Position numbers and translations under genes: made by a program. Positions 37,012 to 48,887 of a stretch of 64,000 nt of DNA are shown piece after piece (positions within the stretch are counted from its first letter, which is position 1; each line of letters starts with the position of its first letter). Under the pieces are notes generated by a model. That model was not told where the DNA came from and did no database searches. It saw nothing but the letters and a program-made list of their open reading frames with translations. Source of the stretch: Methylobacterium sp. SyP6R (lineage in GTDB: Bacteria; Pseudomonadota; Alphaproteobacteria; Rhizobiales; Beijerinckiaceae); assembly GCF_019216885.1 (NCBI RefSeq), contig NZ_JAAQRC020000001.1, positions 2,108,001 to 2,172,000 of the forward strand. Direction: 5' to 3'.

Positions 37012-37890
37012 CTACGCGCCGGCCAGCACCCGGGCGCAGACCGCGTCGAGCTTGGCCATCAGGGCCGGATCGCGGTGGGTCGGGGCGGTCATGATGGCGC
37101 CGTCCAGCGCCCGGTCCGAGCCCGCCGGGCAGGGCTCGCGCTCGGCCGGGAAGTCGCGGGCGAGCCGGCTCACCAGGCGGGCGGCCTTCGCGGCGTTGGC
37201 GCGGGCCACCGCCACCACGGCGGCCACGTCGACGGCGTCGTGCTCCGGGTGCCAGCAATCGAAGTCGGTCACCATGGCGATGGTGGCGTAGGTGATCTCG
37301 GCCTCGCGGGCGAGCTTGGCCTCCGGCATGTTGGTCATGCCGATCACGTCGTAGCCCTGCGCCTTGTAAGTGAGCGACTCGGCGTAGGAGGAGAATTGCG
37401 GCCCCTCCATGCAGACGTAGGTGCCGCCCTTCCTGGCCGCGATCTCCTCGGCCTCCGCCGCCGCCAGGATCCGGGCTTGCAGGCCCGGGCCGACCGGATG
37501 GGCCATCGAGACATGGGCGACGCAGCCATTGCCGAAGAACGACGAGGTCCGGCCGACCGTCCGGTCGACGAACTGGTCGACGAGCACGAACAGGCCCGGA
37601 TGGAGCTCCTGCCGGAACGAGCCGCAGGCCGAGAGCGCCACGATGTCGGTGACGCCGGCGCGCTTCATCGCGTCGATATTGGCCCGGTAGTCGATGCCCG
37701 AGGGCGACAGCCGGTGGCCGCGGCCGTGGCGGGCCAGGAACACCACCTGCGTCCCGCCGATCCGGCCGATGCGGAGCGCATCCGAGGGCTCGCCCCAGGG
37801 CGAGGCGATCGCCTCCTCGCGCACGTCCTCCAGGCCGGGCAGATCGTAGACGCCCGACCCGCCGATCACTCCGAGCACGGCCTTGACCAT
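37012..37890 (-). CDS. mtnP: S-methyl-5'-thioadenosine phosphorylase
   Basis: The 292-residue enzyme splits 5'-methylthioadenosine to adenine and methylthioribose-1-phosphate in methionine salvage. The N-terminus VLGVIGGSGVYDLPGLEDV, the phosphate loop FLARHGRGHRLSPS, SACGSFRQ and MTNMPEAKLAREAEI are purine-phosphorylase family II signatures. The C-terminus is slightly extended. It lies just downstream of petABC, separated by a terminator. Confidence 0.95.
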   Translation of the reverse strand: MVKAVLGVIGGSGVYDLPGLEDVREEAIASPWGEPSDALRIGRIGGTQVVFLARHGRGHRLSPSGIDYRANIDAMKRAGVTDIVALSACGSFRQELHPGLFVLVDQFVDRTVGRTSSFFGNGCVAHVSMAHPVGPGLQARILAAAEAEEIAARKGGTYVCMEGPQFSSYAESLTYKAQGYDVIGMTNMPEAKLAREAEITYATIAMVTDFDCWHPEHDAVDVAAVVAVARANAAKAARLVSRLARDFPAEREPCPAGSDRALDGAIMTAPTHRDPALMAKLDAVCARVLAGA

Positions 37891-37908
37891 CAGGGTTCTC
37901 CTGTAACG

Positions 37909-37933
37909 AAAAGAGGCCCCTCGCGGGGCCTCT
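37909..37933 (-). terminator. Intrinsic terminator after petC
   Basis: On the minus strand a 9-bp GC stem (AGAGGCCCC, 37912-37920, with 37925-37933; loop 4) is followed by TTTT. It lies 20 bases beyond the petC stop and before the mtnP start, so it should end the petABC transcript. Confidence 0.8.
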
Positions 37934-37953
37934 GGCAGGGATGATGTCCGGCG

Positions 37954-38850
37954 TCAGCTGGTCTTGTGCAGCTCGGGCTGCAGCCCGTGCGTCTCGCCGC
38001 CGACGTCGGACCAGATCTTCTTCTTCACGTAGTAGAGCAGGCCAGCCAGCACCAGCAGGAACAGGATCGCCCGCAGGCCCAGCGACTTGCGCGCCAGGAG
38101 GTGGGGTTCGGCGGTCCACATCAGGAAGGCGGTGATGTCGCGCGAGTACTGGTCGACCGTCTCCGGCACGACCGGCTTGCCGTCGGCGCCCTTGGCGTAG
38201 GTCACCTGACCATCGCTGAGGGGCTTGGGCATCGCGATGACGTGGCCCGGATAGAACTCGTTGTAGTGGCCGCCCTCCGGCACGGTCACACCCTTGGGCA
38301 CCTCCTCCTTGTAGCCGTTGAGGAGGGCGTGGATGTAGTCAGGACCCTGCTCGGTATAGCCGATGAAGGGCAGCCAATCGATGATGAACCACAGGCCGCC
38401 GCGGGCGAAGGTGCGGGCCTTGGCCATCAGCGACAGGTCCGGCGGCGCCTTGCCGCCATTGGCGGCGGCCGCGGCCTGCTCGTTCGGGAACGGCGCCGGG
38501 ATCCTGTCCGCCGGGCGGCCGGGCCGCTCGAACATGTCGCCGGAATCGTTCGGGCCGTCCTTGACCTTGTACTCGGCCGCCAGCGCCTTGACCTGGGCGG
38601 CGGAGAAGTCGGGTCCGCCTTCCTGCTCGAGGTTGCGGAAGCGGATGTAGTTCAGGCTGTGGCAGTTCGAGCAGACCTCGCGGTAGACCTGGAAGCCGCG
38701 CTGCAGCTGCGCCTGGTCGAAGGTGCCGAACATCCCCGAGAAGGTCCACTTCTCGCGGTGCGGCAGCGGGCCGTGGTCCTCGGCCGAGGCGGCGCCGGCC
38801 GACAGGAGCGCGGCGAGAGCGGCAGCCAAGAGAGCGCGTGTTCTGATCAT
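37954..38850 (-). CDS. petC: Cytochrome c1 of the bc1 complex
   Basis: The 298-residue protein has a cleavable signal peptide (residues about 1-23), a haem c site Cys60-Ser-Asn-Cys63-His64, an axial-Met segment HVIAMPKPL and a C-terminal membrane anchor (LGLRAILFLLVLAGLLYYV). It carries electrons from the Rieske protein to cytochrome c in the periplasm. It is the last gene of petABC and is followed by a terminator. Confidence 0.96.
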   Translation of the reverse strand: MIRTRALLAAALAALLSAGAASAEDHGPLPHREKWTFSGMFGTFDQAQLQRGFQVYREVCSNCHSLNYIRFRNLEQEGGPDFSAAQVKALAAEYKVKDGPNDSGDMFERPGRPADRIPAPFPNEQAAAAANGGKAPPDLSLMAKARTFARGGLWFIIDWLPFIGYTEQGPDYIHALLNGYKEEVPKGVTVPEGGHYNEFYPGHVIAMPKPLSDGQVTYAKGADGKPVVPETVDQYSRDITAFLMWTAEPHLLARKSLGLRAILFLLVLAGLLYYVKKKIWSDVGGETHGLQPELHKTS

Positions 38851-38941
38851 TCCCCTCGATGCCCCTTACGGCGTCGTTAGTGCTTCATCGCGATCGTGGG
38901 AGCGGGCGGATGCGCGGAGCACCCGCCCGTCCGGGGCATCA

Positions 38942-40228
38942 TCAGCCCTTGGTCGGCGGCGCCGCGGCGGCGCCGGCCGGCATGCCGGAGGAGCCGACCT
39001 GCTTGCCCGGACCGGTGACGCTCTCGAGGATCGAGCCCGGCAGGGGCTTCGGCGTCTCGAAGAGGCCGACCAGCGGCATCACGATCAGGAAGTGGGCGAA
39101 GTAGTAGAAGGTGGCGATGCGCGAGGCCAGGACGTAGCCGCCCTCCGGGGGCTTCGAGCCGAGCCAGCCGAGCAGGAAGCAGCAGAAGATGAAGACCCAG
39201 AAGAACTGGCGGTAGATCGGCCGGTAGTTGGCCGAGCGGACCCGCGAGGTGTCGAGCCACGGCGCCAGCGCCAGGATGATCACCGCGCCGAACATCAGCA
39301 CCACGCCGCCGAGCTTGTCCGGCACCGCGCGCAGGATGGCGTAGAAGGGCAGGAAGTACCACTCGGGCACGATATGCGCCGGCGTCACGGCGGGGTTCGC
39401 CGGGATGTAGTTGTCGGCGTGGCCGAGGTAGTTCGGCTGCAGGAAGATCCAGTAGGCGAAGAAGGCGAAGAACACCACCACCGCGAACACGTCCTTGATG
39501 GTCGCGTAGGGGGTGAAGGGCACGGCGTCCTTGCCGGTCTTGATCGGGATGCCGGTCGGGTTGTTCTGGCCGGTGACGTGCAGCGCCCAGACGTGCAGGA
39601 CGACGACGCCGGCGATCATGAACGGCAGCAGGTAGTGCAGCGAGAAGAAGCGGTTAATCGTCGGGTTGCCGACCGAGTAGCCGCCCCAGAGCAGGCTCTG
39701 GATCGTGTCGCCGACGATCGGGATCGCCGCCAGGATGTTGGTGATGACGGTGGCGCCCCAGAACGACATCTGGCCCCACGGCAGGGTGTAGCCGAGGAAC
39801 GCGGTCGCCATCATCAGCAGGTAGATGATCACGCCGAGGATGTAGAGCACCTCGCGCGGGGCCTTGTAGGACCCGTAATAGAGGTTGCGGAACATGTGCA
39901 CGTACACCGCGATGAAGAACATCGAGGCGCCGTTGGCGTGCATGTAGCGCAGGAGCCAGCCGTAATTCACGTCGCGCATGATGTGCTCGACGGAGTTGAA
40001 CGCCTCGGTAGCCGAGGGCTGGTAGTGCATCGCCAGCCAGACGCCGGTGATGATCTGCGAGCCCAGCATCGCCATCAGGATGGCGCCGAACGTCCAGAAG
40101 TAGTTCAGGTTGCGCGGAACCGGGAAGGCGATGAACGAGGAATGGACCAGGCCTGCGATCGGCAGCCGGGCCTCGAACCACTTCGCGAAGCGGCTCTTGG
40201 GGATGTAGGTCGTAGCGTGTGCGCTCAT
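38942..40228 (-). CDS. petB: Cytochrome b of the bc1 complex
   Basis: The 428-residue protein has eight transmembrane helices and the four haem-ligand histidines, in segments such as [23 protein letters not shown] and [13 protein letters not shown]. The Qo-site PEW motif is present ([16 protein letters not shown]). The C-terminal extension is Ala/Gly-rich. It oxidises ubiquinol and pumps protons. It is separated from petA by 39 bases. Confidence 0.97.
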   Translation of the reverse strand: MSAHATTYIPKSRFAKWFEARLPIAGLVHSSFIAFPVPRNLNYFWTFGAILMAMLGSQIITGVWLAMHYQPSATEAFNSVEHIMRDVNYGWLLRYMHANGASMFFIAVYVHMFRNLYYGSYKAPREVLYILGVIIYLLMMATAFLGYTLPWGQMSFWGATVITNILAAIPIVGDTIQSLLWGGYSVGNPTINRFFSLHYLLPFMIAGVVVLHVWALHVTGQNNPTGIPIKTGKDAVPFTPYATIKDVFAVVVFFAFFAYWIFLQPNYLGHADNYIPANPAVTPAHIVPEWYFLPFYAILRAVPDKLGGVVLMFGAVIILALAPWLDTSRVRSANYRPIYRQFFWVFIFCCFLLGWLGSKPPEGGYVLASRIATFYYFAHFLIVMPLVGLFETPKPLPGSILESVTGPGKQVGSSGMPAGAAAAPPTKG

Positions 40229-40267
40229 GGGGCAGCCCGCGTCTGGCGTTGTTTCACGATCGGCGGA

Positions 40268-40831
40268 TCAGGCGGTGGCCGCTTCGCCGATGCGGACCTT
40301 GGTGTCGCCCTGGAAGGCGTAGGGCGGAATCGGCAGGTTGATCGGCGCCGGCCCGCGGGTCACGCGGCCCACCGCGTCGAATTGCGAGCCGTGGCAGGGG
40401 CAGCCCCAGCCCTCGTGGCCGCCGGCATTGGCGATCGGCACGCAGCCGAGATGGGTGCAGTTGCCGTAGGTCACGAGCCAGCGCTCGTGGCCCGCCTTGA
40501 CGCGGCCGAGGAACGGCGCCGGGTCGATCATGCTCGCCGGGGCGACCGCCTTCATGTCGGCGACCTCCTTCTCGGTGAGGTGGCGCACGAAGATCAGCTT
40601 GCCGCGCCAGAACACGTTGACGATCTGGCCGTCGGCGATCGGCGTCAGGTCGACGTCGATCGGCGCACCGGCGGCGATCGTCTCGGCATCGGGAGCCATC
40701 GAGGCGACGAAGGGCCAGGCCAGAGCGGCGGCCCCGACCACGGCGCCCGCGCCGGTGGCGAGGAACAGGAAGTCCCGGCGGGTCGACCCGTGGGGATGCG
40801 CGGCGTCGGATGGGGCGACGGTGGTGGCCAA
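40268..40831 (-). CDS. petA: Rieske iron-sulfur subunit of the bc1 complex
   Basis: The 187-residue protein starts at TTG (40829-40831), behind a GGGAGAG site, giving MATTVAPSDA. The N-terminus has a Tat-like TRRDFLFLATG motif and one membrane helix. Cluster ligands are Cys125/His127 (CTHLGC) and Cys144/His147 (CPCHGSQF), with the disulfide Cys130-Cys146. A longer in-frame start at 40960 would add about 40 residues with no family match. It is the first gene of the operon. Confidence 0.93.
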   Translation of the reverse strand: MATTVAPSDAAHPHGSTRRDFLFLATGAGAVVGAAALAWPFVASMAPDAETIAAGAPIDVDLTPIADGQIVNVFWRGKLIFVRHLTEKEVADMKAVAPASMIDPAPFLGRVKAGHERWLVTYGNCTHLGCVPIANAGGHEGWGCPCHGSQFDAVGRVTRGPAPINLPIPPYAFQGDTKVRIGEAATA

Positions 40832-41091
40832 GTTCCGGCTCTCCCGAAAATCGTTGACGGCGCGGGCCGCCGCTCGCGCGGCAACAAGGCGTCGAGGCCC
40901 GCGGGAAGGGTCGGCGGGGTTGTCGTTCCCCGATCCTGGCGGACCGAAGCACCTCCCCACTCATGGCGGCAATGCGACCGGGCGTCGCCGCGCGGCTAGC
41001 TCTCTGGCACGGTCAAGCCCCGGAATAAAGGGCGAAAAGGGGGCTGGATCCGGAGGAATTCCAGATTTCGGGCGAGTGTGTTTTCGAGTGC

Positions 41092-41115
41092 GGGGCGGCC
41101 TTGCAAGGCCGCCCC
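41092..41115. terminator. Perfect 24-base palindrome after the MFS gene
   Basis: GGGGCGGCC-TTGCAA-GGCCGCCCC forms a 9- to 11-bp stem 15 bases beyond the MFS stop on the minus strand. The bases after it on that strand are not T-rich, so termination may need Rho or be inefficient. The rest of the 298-base gap to petA shows nothing else. Confidence 0.5.
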
Positions 41116-41129
41116 GAGGTTGTGCGGTG

Positions 41130-42434
41130 CTACTCGGCGGGAGCACCGATGCGGCCCGGGGCCGCGGGTGCGCCGGTCTGGCTCAGTCGCAGGACCGTGA
41201 TCATGCCGACGATGCCCGCGCAGGCGATCAGCAGCAGGCCGCCGGTGAAGCTGCCGGTCCAGTCCTTGATCGCGCCGACGGCGTAGGGGGCGACGAAGCC
41301 CGACAGGTTGCCGATCGAGTTCACCACCGCGATGGCGCCGGCGGCGGCGGCCCCCGACAGGGTCTCGGTCGGCAGCGTCCAGGTGATCGGCAGCGCGCCG
41401 AAGATGCCGAGAGCCGCGCCCGAGAACAGCACCACCTTCATGATGTGATCGTCGACGAGCGCGGCCCCGATGGTGCAGACCGACGCGCAGGCGAGCGCCG
41501 CGGCGAGGTGATAGCGGCGCTCCTTCTTGGCGTCCGAGCGCCGGCCCCACCACAGCATGCCGACCGTGCCGACGGCGTAGGGGATGATCATCACGAAGCC
41601 GGTCTGGGCGTTGGTGAGCCCGAAGGCCTTGAAGATCTGCGGCAGGAAGAAGCCGAAGGCGTAGAGCAGCGCCACGGCGCCGAAATACACCACCGCGATC
41701 GCGAGCACCCGCGGGTTGAGGATTTCCTGGGTCAGCGGCACATGGCCCTGGCGCGGGTTGCGGGCGGCCTCGGCGGCGAGCGTCTGCTCCAGCCACGCGC
41801 GTTCGTCGGGGGCGAGCCACTTGGCGTCGGCCGGCCGGTCGGTGAGGTAGAAATAGGTCATCACCGACAGGACGATCGCCGGCAGCGCCTCGATCACGTA
41901 GAGCCACTGCCAGCCCTTGAATCCGAGCACGCCGTCGAGTTCGAGCAGCATGCCGGAGATCGGCGAGCCGATGACGCTGGAGAGCGGGATCGCCACCATG
42001 AACAGCGAGACGATACGGGCCCGGTAGGCCGCCGGGAACCACAGGGTGAGATAGAAGATGATGCCCGGGAAGAAGCCGGCCTCGGCCGCGCCGAGGAGCA
42101 GGCGCATGATGTAGAAGCTGGCCTCGCCGCCGATGAAGGCCATGCCGCCGGAGATCACGCCCCAGCTCAGCATGATGCGGGCGATCCAGCGCCGCGCGCC
42201 GAACTTCTCCAGCGCCAGGTTCGACGGCACCTCGAAGATGAAGTACGTGATGAAGAACAGGCCGGCGCCGAGGCCGTAGGCCGTGGCCGAGATGCCGAGG
42301 TCCTTGTTCATGCTCAGCGAGGCGAACCCGACATTGACGCGGTCGAGATAGGCCACGAAGTAGCAGACGATCAGGAACGGGATCAGGCGCCAGCTGACGC
42401 GCCTGATGGTTCGGGCTTCGATGTCGGTCGTCAC
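41130..42434 (-). CDS. MFS transporter, anion:cation symporter family
   Basis: The 434-residue protein has twelve transmembrane helices and the ACS family signatures: YFVAYLDRVNVGFA in helix 1, the GARRWIARIM loop between helices 2 and 3, and LLLGAAEAGFFPGIIFYLTLWFP (read in parts). Members take up organic acids such as tartrate, phthalate or hydroxyphenylacetate. The substrate is unknown. It is divergent from ribH. Confidence 0.9.
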   Translation of the reverse strand: MTTDIEARTIRRVSWRLIPFLIVCYFVAYLDRVNVGFASLSMNKDLGISATAYGLGAGLFFITYFIFEVPSNLALEKFGARRWIARIMLSWGVISGGMAFIGGEASFYIMRLLLGAAEAGFFPGIIFYLTLWFPAAYRARIVSLFMVAIPLSSVIGSPISGMLLELDGVLGFKGWQWLYVIEALPAIVLSVMTYFYLTDRPADAKWLAPDERAWLEQTLAAEAARNPRQGHVPLTQEILNPRVLAIAVVYFGAVALLYAFGFFLPQIFKAFGLTNAQTGFVMIIPYAVGTVGMLWWGRRSDAKKERRYHLAAALACASVCTIGAALVDDHIMKVVLFSGAALGIFGALPITWTLPTETLSGAAAAGAIAVVNSIGNLSGFVAPYAVGAIKDWTGSFTGGLLLIACAGIVGMITVLRLSQTGAPAAPGRIGAPAE

Positions 42435-42668
42435 GGCGATGTCCTCCCGGCCGATTGTTGTTGGGCCCTAATGGGGTACGGCCGGGTGTGAGAACCCGGC
42501 TCCGGTGCCCGGGATGACCGGATTGGTGCCCGTTGGCAAGGAGCGACGATCTGCGGAGGTGCAAGCCCTTGTGGGAGGGCCCTCTTCTGGTCTAGTGCTC
42601 CCCTCCCCCACCGGTGACGCACCGCAGCAAGGCCCGTCGGGCCGCACGCGAGCCGGTGCCCGTTCGAG

Positions 42669-43226
42669 ATGCAGAAGTTCGCCATGGTCACGCCACGCCG
42701 CGACAGCGGAGCCGACCGCCCCCAGCTCACCGGAGCCCGGGTGCTCGTCGTCGAGGCCCGCTACTACGAGGACATCGCCGACGAGCTTTTGGCCGGCGCG
42801 AAGGCCGCGATCGCGGAGGCCGGCGCCGAGGCGGTGGTGGTGACGGTGCCGGGGGCGCTGGAGATCCCCCAGACGGTGGCGATCCTGCTCGAGGCGGCTG
42901 CCCGGGCCCACACGCCCTACGACGCGGTGGTGGCGCTCGGCTGCGTCATCCGCGGCGAGACCGGCCATTACGACATCGTCGCCGGCGAGAGCGCCCGGGC
43001 GCTGATGGACCTCTCGGTCATGCTCCGCCTGCCGCTCGGCAACGGCATCCTGACGGTCGAGACCGAGGCCCAGGCCCAGGCCCGCGCCCGGGTCGCCGAG
43101 ATGAACAAGGGCGGCGGCGCGGCGGAGGCGGCGCTCGCCGTTCTGGCCCTGCGCCGGGCCCAGGATGCGGGCCGCCAGGACCGCACCATCGGCTTCACCC
43201 CCCGCCGCGATCCGGAGACCAAGTGA
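42669..43226 (+). CDS. ribH: 6,7-dimethyl-8-ribityllumazine synthase
   Basis: The 185-residue enzyme makes the direct precursor of riboflavin. [52 protein letters not shown] and [14 protein letters not shown] are lumazine synthase signatures. The start is ambiguous between MQKF (42669) and MVTP (42684). It heads ribH-nusB-thiL. No FMN riboswitch is recognisable upstream. Confidence 0.95.
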   Translation: MQKFAMVTPRRDSGADRPQLTGARVLVVEARYYEDIADELLAGAKAAIAEAGAEAVVVTVPGALEIPQTVAILLEAAARAHTPYDAVVALGCVIRGETGHYDIVAGESARALMDLSVMLRLPLGNGILTVETEAQAQARARVAEMNKGGGAAEAALAVLALRRAQDAGRQDRTIGFTPRRDPETK

Positions 43227-43227
43227 G

Positions 43228-43698
43228 ATGAAGCCCGCCGAGCGCAGCGGCGCCCGCCTCGCGGTGGTCCAGGCCCTCTACGAGATGGAGATCTCCGGCA
43301 AGGGCGTGATCGACGCCCTGGCCGAGTTCGAGGCCTTCTGGATCGGGCAGGTCATCGACGAGGTCGAGCACCCGCCGGCCGAGACCGCCTTCTTCCGCGA
43401 CCTCCTGCGCGGTACCGTCGAGGAGCAGCGCGCGATCGACCAGCGGCTCGACGCGGCCCTCGCCGCCGGCTGGCCCCTGCGCCGCCTCGAAGCGGTGGTG
43501 AGGGCGATCCTGCGCGCCGGTGCCTACGAGGTGATGTTCCGCCGCGACGTGCCGGTGAAGGTCGCGATCTCCGAATATGTCGACGTCGCCCACAGCTTCT
43601 ATGAGGGCGAGGAGCCGGGTCTCGTCAACGCGGTGCTCGACAAGGTCGGCCGCGCCGTGCGCCCCGACGATTTCACCAAGGGGTCCCGCGCCGGTTGA
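43228..43698 (+). CDS. nusB: Transcription antitermination factor NusB
   Basis: The 156-residue helical protein binds boxA RNA with NusE during rRNA transcription. It shows SGARLAVVQALYEMEISGK at the N-terminus, FFRDLLRGTVEEQ in the middle, and AILRAGAYEVMFRRDVPVKVAISEYVDVAHSF (read in parts). Its ATG is one base after the ribH stop, so the two genes are co-translated. Confidence 0.95.
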   Translation: MKPAERSGARLAVVQALYEMEISGKGVIDALAEFEAFWIGQVIDEVEHPPAETAFFRDLLRGTVEEQRAIDQRLDAALAAGWPLRRLEAVVRAILRAGAYEVMFRRDVPVKVAISEYVDVAHSFYEGEEPGLVNAVLDKVGRAVRPDDFTKGSRAG

Positions 43699-43873
43699 GG
43701 TCGCGGGAACGCTGCCCTGCGGACGCGCACGAACACGAAATAATACGAAAATTTTCCGTTTTTGCCGTTAGATCGTTGTGGCCCTCGGCCCCCTGGGCTC
43801 TAGCTGTCGGCCAAGGTTCGGGCGGGTCACGGTTGCGTCCGCCATCCGCCCCCTTCCGCGAGACCGTCACGCG

Positions 43874-44878
43874 ATGGCACGTCCCGACCTGCCCCGCCCT
43901 ACCGAAGACGAGCTGATCGCCCGCTACTTCGCGCCGCTCGCCGGCGCCGGCGGCCTGTCCTTGCGCGACGACGCGGCCGTGCTGACGCCGCGACCGGGCC
44001 ATGACCTCGTCCTGACCACCGACGCGGTCGTGGCCGGCGTGCACTACTTCCCCGACGACCCGCCGGCCTCGATCGCCCACAAGGCGCTGGGCGTGAACCT
44101 GTCGGACCTCGCCGCCAAGGGCGCCGAGCCGCGGGGCTTCCTCCTCACCCTGGCCTTGTCGGACGATTGGGACGAGGCCTGGCTCGCCGAGTTCTGCACG
44201 GGCCTGAGCGAGGCGGCGGCGCTGGCGAGCTGCCCGCTGCTCGGCGGCGACACGGTGCGGGCGGCGGGCTCCACCCTCGTCGGCATCACGGCGCTGGGCG
44301 AGGTGCCGGCCGGCACGATGGTGCGGCGGGACGCGGCGCAGGTCGGCGACCGCCTGCTCGTCTCCGGCAGCATCGGCGACGCGGCGCTCGGCCTGAAGCT
44401 CCGGCAGAAGCCGGCAGCGTCATGGGGCGAGGCATTGTCCTTCCCGGCCCGTGCCGCCCTGGTCGACCGCTACCTGCACCCGCAAGCCCGCCTCGCCCTC
44501 GCACCGGCCCTGCGCGCCCATGCCCGCGCGGCGATGGACGTCTCCGACGGGCTCGTCGGCGACCTCGCCAAGATGATGCGGGCGGCGAACCTGAGCGCCG
44601 AGGTCGAGATCGATCGGGTTCCGCTCTCGGATGCCGCTCGGGGCGCCCTGGCGGCGATGCCGGTCCTGGTCGACACCGCGCTCACCGGCGGCGACGATTA
44701 CGAGATCCTCTGCGCGGCCGATCCGGCCTCGGTGCCGGCCCTGCGCGAGGCGTCGGAGCGGGCCGGCCTGCCGCTCACCGAGATCGGCACGGTGACGGAG
44801 GGCGGCACCCCGCCGGTCTTCCGCACGGCCGACGGCACGGTGCGCAGTTTCCGCTCGGGCTCGTTCAGCCACTTCTGA
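43874..44878 (+). CDS. thiL: Thiamine-monophosphate kinase
   Basis: ThiL phosphorylates thiamine monophosphate to the active diphosphate. The 334-residue protein from ATG 43874 has the Mg/ATP motifs [59 protein letters not shown] and TGGDDYEIL. It lies about 175 bases after nusB, in the common ribH-nusB-thiL order, and hppA follows. Confidence 0.95.
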   Translation: MARPDLPRPTEDELIARYFAPLAGAGGLSLRDDAAVLTPRPGHDLVLTTDAVVAGVHYFPDDPPASIAHKALGVNLSDLAAKGAEPRGFLLTLALSDDWDEAWLAEFCTGLSEAAALASCPLLGGDTVRAAGSTLVGITALGEVPAGTMVRRDAAQVGDRLLVSGSIGDAALGLKLRQKPAASWGEALSFPARAALVDRYLHPQARLALAPALRAHARAAMDVSDGLVGDLAKMMRAANLSAEVEIDRVPLSDAARGALAAMPVLVDTALTGGDDYEILCAADPASVPALREASERAGLPLTEIGTVTEGGTPPVFRTADGTVRSFRSGSFSHF

Positions 44879-45098
44879 GTCGTTCCGAAGGACCGGCGAC
44901 CGGCGTCGAAAGTCTCAAGCGGACGAAGCTTGGGAGCGTTTGCGCTCGGGTGCGAAGTTTGGCACGACTAGGAGCGTGGATCCGCGCTGGCGCGCGGGCC
45001 CGCTCAACAGGGAGGGAGGCCTGCGTCGCGCGTTCACGGCCGCTCGCCATCTCGGCCGTCCGACGTCGCGGGAATGCCCGACAATCAAGGACGGTAGA

Positions 45099-47246
<2,148 letters not shown>

Positions 47247-47251
47247 TCGAC

Positions 47252-47271
47252 GGCGGATCCGACGATCCGCC
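47252..47271 (+). terminator. Short hairpin after hppA
   Basis: GGCGGATC (47252-47259) pairs with GATCCGCC (47264-47271) six bases after the hppA stop. There is no T-tract, so it is only a weak terminator candidate. The rest of the 353-base gap up to 47599 has no credible feature. Confidence 0.35.
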
Positions 47272-47599
47272 TGCGATCCCCACATCCTGTCATGTGGATG
47301 GTGGAACAGGCAGGGGCGTCATCGCACGATGGCGCCCCGCACCGATCGACGTCATCGAGCCCCAAAGAGCAAATCGCATCGACGGCGCGACGGCGTGACC
47401 GGCGGAGGACGACCAGCGGCGTCCCTGGCATCCGATAGCGTGGTGGGATAGCCTGTTCTCCGGGCCGATGCTGCCTGCCGCTCGCCCCGGGAACGGGATG
47501 GTGAAAGCATCGTGGACGATCCCCCCAGCCTGTCCCTCGACCGGTGACGGGTCGGCAATGCGAGCGCCGACGAGCCGCCACCGGCTTGAGGAGATCACG

Positions 47600-48163
47600 A
47601 TGACCACCGTCGATCAGGCGAAGGCCATGGCCAGGCGCTTGCGCGCCGCGCTGGCCGCGCGCGACATCGCCGTCCCGCACGCCACTGCCCTCGAACTCGT
47701 TGCCGCCGAACTCGGCCACAGCGACTGGAACACGGCCTGTGCCGCACTCGATCATGCTGCTGATGATGGCCCTGCCTTCCTGGAGGCGGTGCCGGTGCTG
47801 CGCATCTTCGACGAGGCCAAGGCCCGCGAGTTCTATTGCGGCTTTCTCGGCTTCGCGCCGGGCTTCGAGCACCGGTTCGAACCGGGCCTGCCGCTCTACA
47901 TGGAGGTCGCCCGCGCGGGTCTTCGGCTTCACCTCTCCGAGCATCACGGCGATTCCAGCCCGGGCTCCACCGTGTTCGTGCCGATGCGAGGCCTCCGCAT
48001 CTATCATCGGGAATTGATGGACAAGCGTTACAGCTACGCGCGGCCCGGCATCGAGCAGGCTCCCTGGGGGGAGACGCTGGAGGTCACGGATCCGTTCGGC
48101 AACCGGCTACGATTCTGTCAGTACCGGGACGCGGAGTCCGAGCGCCGATCCGTCACCGTGTGA
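47600..48163 (+). CDS. Glyoxalase superfamily protein
   Basis: The 187-residue protein starts at ATG 47600, behind GAGGAG. It has an N-terminal helical segment (residues about 1-55) of the kind found in Methylobacterium glyoxalase-related proteins (ELGHSDWNTACAAL), then a VOC-type fold (about 60-180) with AREFYCGFLGFAPGFEHRF and the terminal TDPFGNRLRFCQ motif. The Glu/His metal ligands are only partly evident. Bleomycin-resistance or isomerase roles are possible; the substrate is unknown. Confidence 0.8.
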   Translation: MTTVDQAKAMARRLRAALAARDIAVPHATALELVAAELGHSDWNTACAALDHAADDGPAFLEAVPVLRIFDEAKAREFYCGFLGFAPGFEHRFEPGLPLYMEVARAGLRLHLSEHHGDSSPGSTVFVPMRGLRIYHRELMDKRYSYARPGIEQAPWGETLEVTDPFGNRLRFCQYRDAESERRSVTV

Positions 48164-48179
48164 GGAGAGGGTCATCGCG

Positions 48180-48530
48180 ATGGCTGTCGACATGGGACGT
48201 GTGAAGGCGCTCGTCATGGGCTTGCCGGCCGTGACCTCGGCGCCGCATTTCCATCGCACGGCGTTCCGCACGCCACGCAGGACCTTCGCGACGCTCGACG
48301 AAGCGGGTCACGACATCAACCTGATGTTCGACTCGGACCATCGCGATGTCTTCTGCGAACAGGTGCCGGCCGCCTTCAGCCCCGTCCCGGGCGGCTGGGG
48401 CCGGAGAGGCGCCACGCGGTGCGACCTGACGGTCGTCGACGAGGCGACACTACTGTCCGCGCTGACGGCGGCCCACCGCCTCGCCGCTCCGAAGATCCGG
48501 CCACCTCGCCGCCGGAACGAGGAGGCGTGA
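48180..48530 (+). CDS. MmcQ/YjbR family protein
   Basis: The 116-residue protein shows the YjbR-like fold: MGRVKALVMGLPAVTSAPHF at the N-terminus, FATLDEAGHDINLMFD and the CDLTVVDEATLLSAL segment. The family is thought to bind DNA, but its role is poorly known. The start ATG is 17 bases after the glyoxalase-like gene, so they may be an operon. A Pro/Arg-rich tail is unusual. Confidence 0.75.
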   Translation: MAVDMGRVKALVMGLPAVTSAPHFHRTAFRTPRRTFATLDEAGHDINLMFDSDHRDVFCEQVPAAFSPVPGGWGRRGATRCDLTVVDEATLLSALTAAHRLAAPKIRPPRRRNEEA

Positions 48531-48540
48531 AGCCGTCCGG

Positions 48541-48620
48541 CGAACGGGGCTGCCGGCCGTCTGTCCGGACGTGCAGGCCCGGCGTGTTCTCCTCGGTGCG
48601 GACATCCGACGCTTGTGACG
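48541..48620 (-). pseudogene. Short remnant related to the gene at 48888
   Basis: On the minus strand this stretch reads ASDVRTEENTPGLHVRTDGRQP, which lines up with ASDACALENAPGLRCLTGCRAEP inside the protein at 48888-49412. The DNA shares GCAGGCCCGGCG and CATCCGACGC. No start or C-terminus is present. It appears to be a degraded fragment of a paralogue. The surrounding 48531-48887 gap contains no other supported gene; a 47-codon GTG frame at 48615 is doubtful. Confidence 0.4.
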
Positions 48621-48887
48621 CAGATCGACGAACTGGAACGGGCTCTCGCGGAGAGTGGCGAGGACGGCCTCGCATTTCACCGCAACCAGGGCGAGGTACC
48701 GGACGCGCAGTATTCTGAAGCCTCGTGGCCGCGGCGCTGCAGAGGGCCGCGGCTTTGACGGCGCAGCTCGCCGGGACGAGCCTGTAAACCTGGGTGGCAC
48801 GCACACGCGATGCGGCGACGGTATGGCGACTCGCGATTCGCCTCGACCTCATGCCTGACCATCCCGGTCTACGCTGCACCATGTCCC

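Noticed and set aside
40832..40960. In-frame N-terminal extension of the Rieske gene
   Set aside because: The added residues have no family match; the TTG at 40831 has a ribosome-binding site and gives the expected N-terminus.
42435..42668. FMN riboswitch before ribH
   Set aside because: The conserved FMN riboswitch segments were not found in the leader.
48615..48758. GTG-started frame of 47 codons
   Set aside because: Overlaps the decayed paralogue fragment, lacks a good ribosome-binding site and has no recognisable domain.
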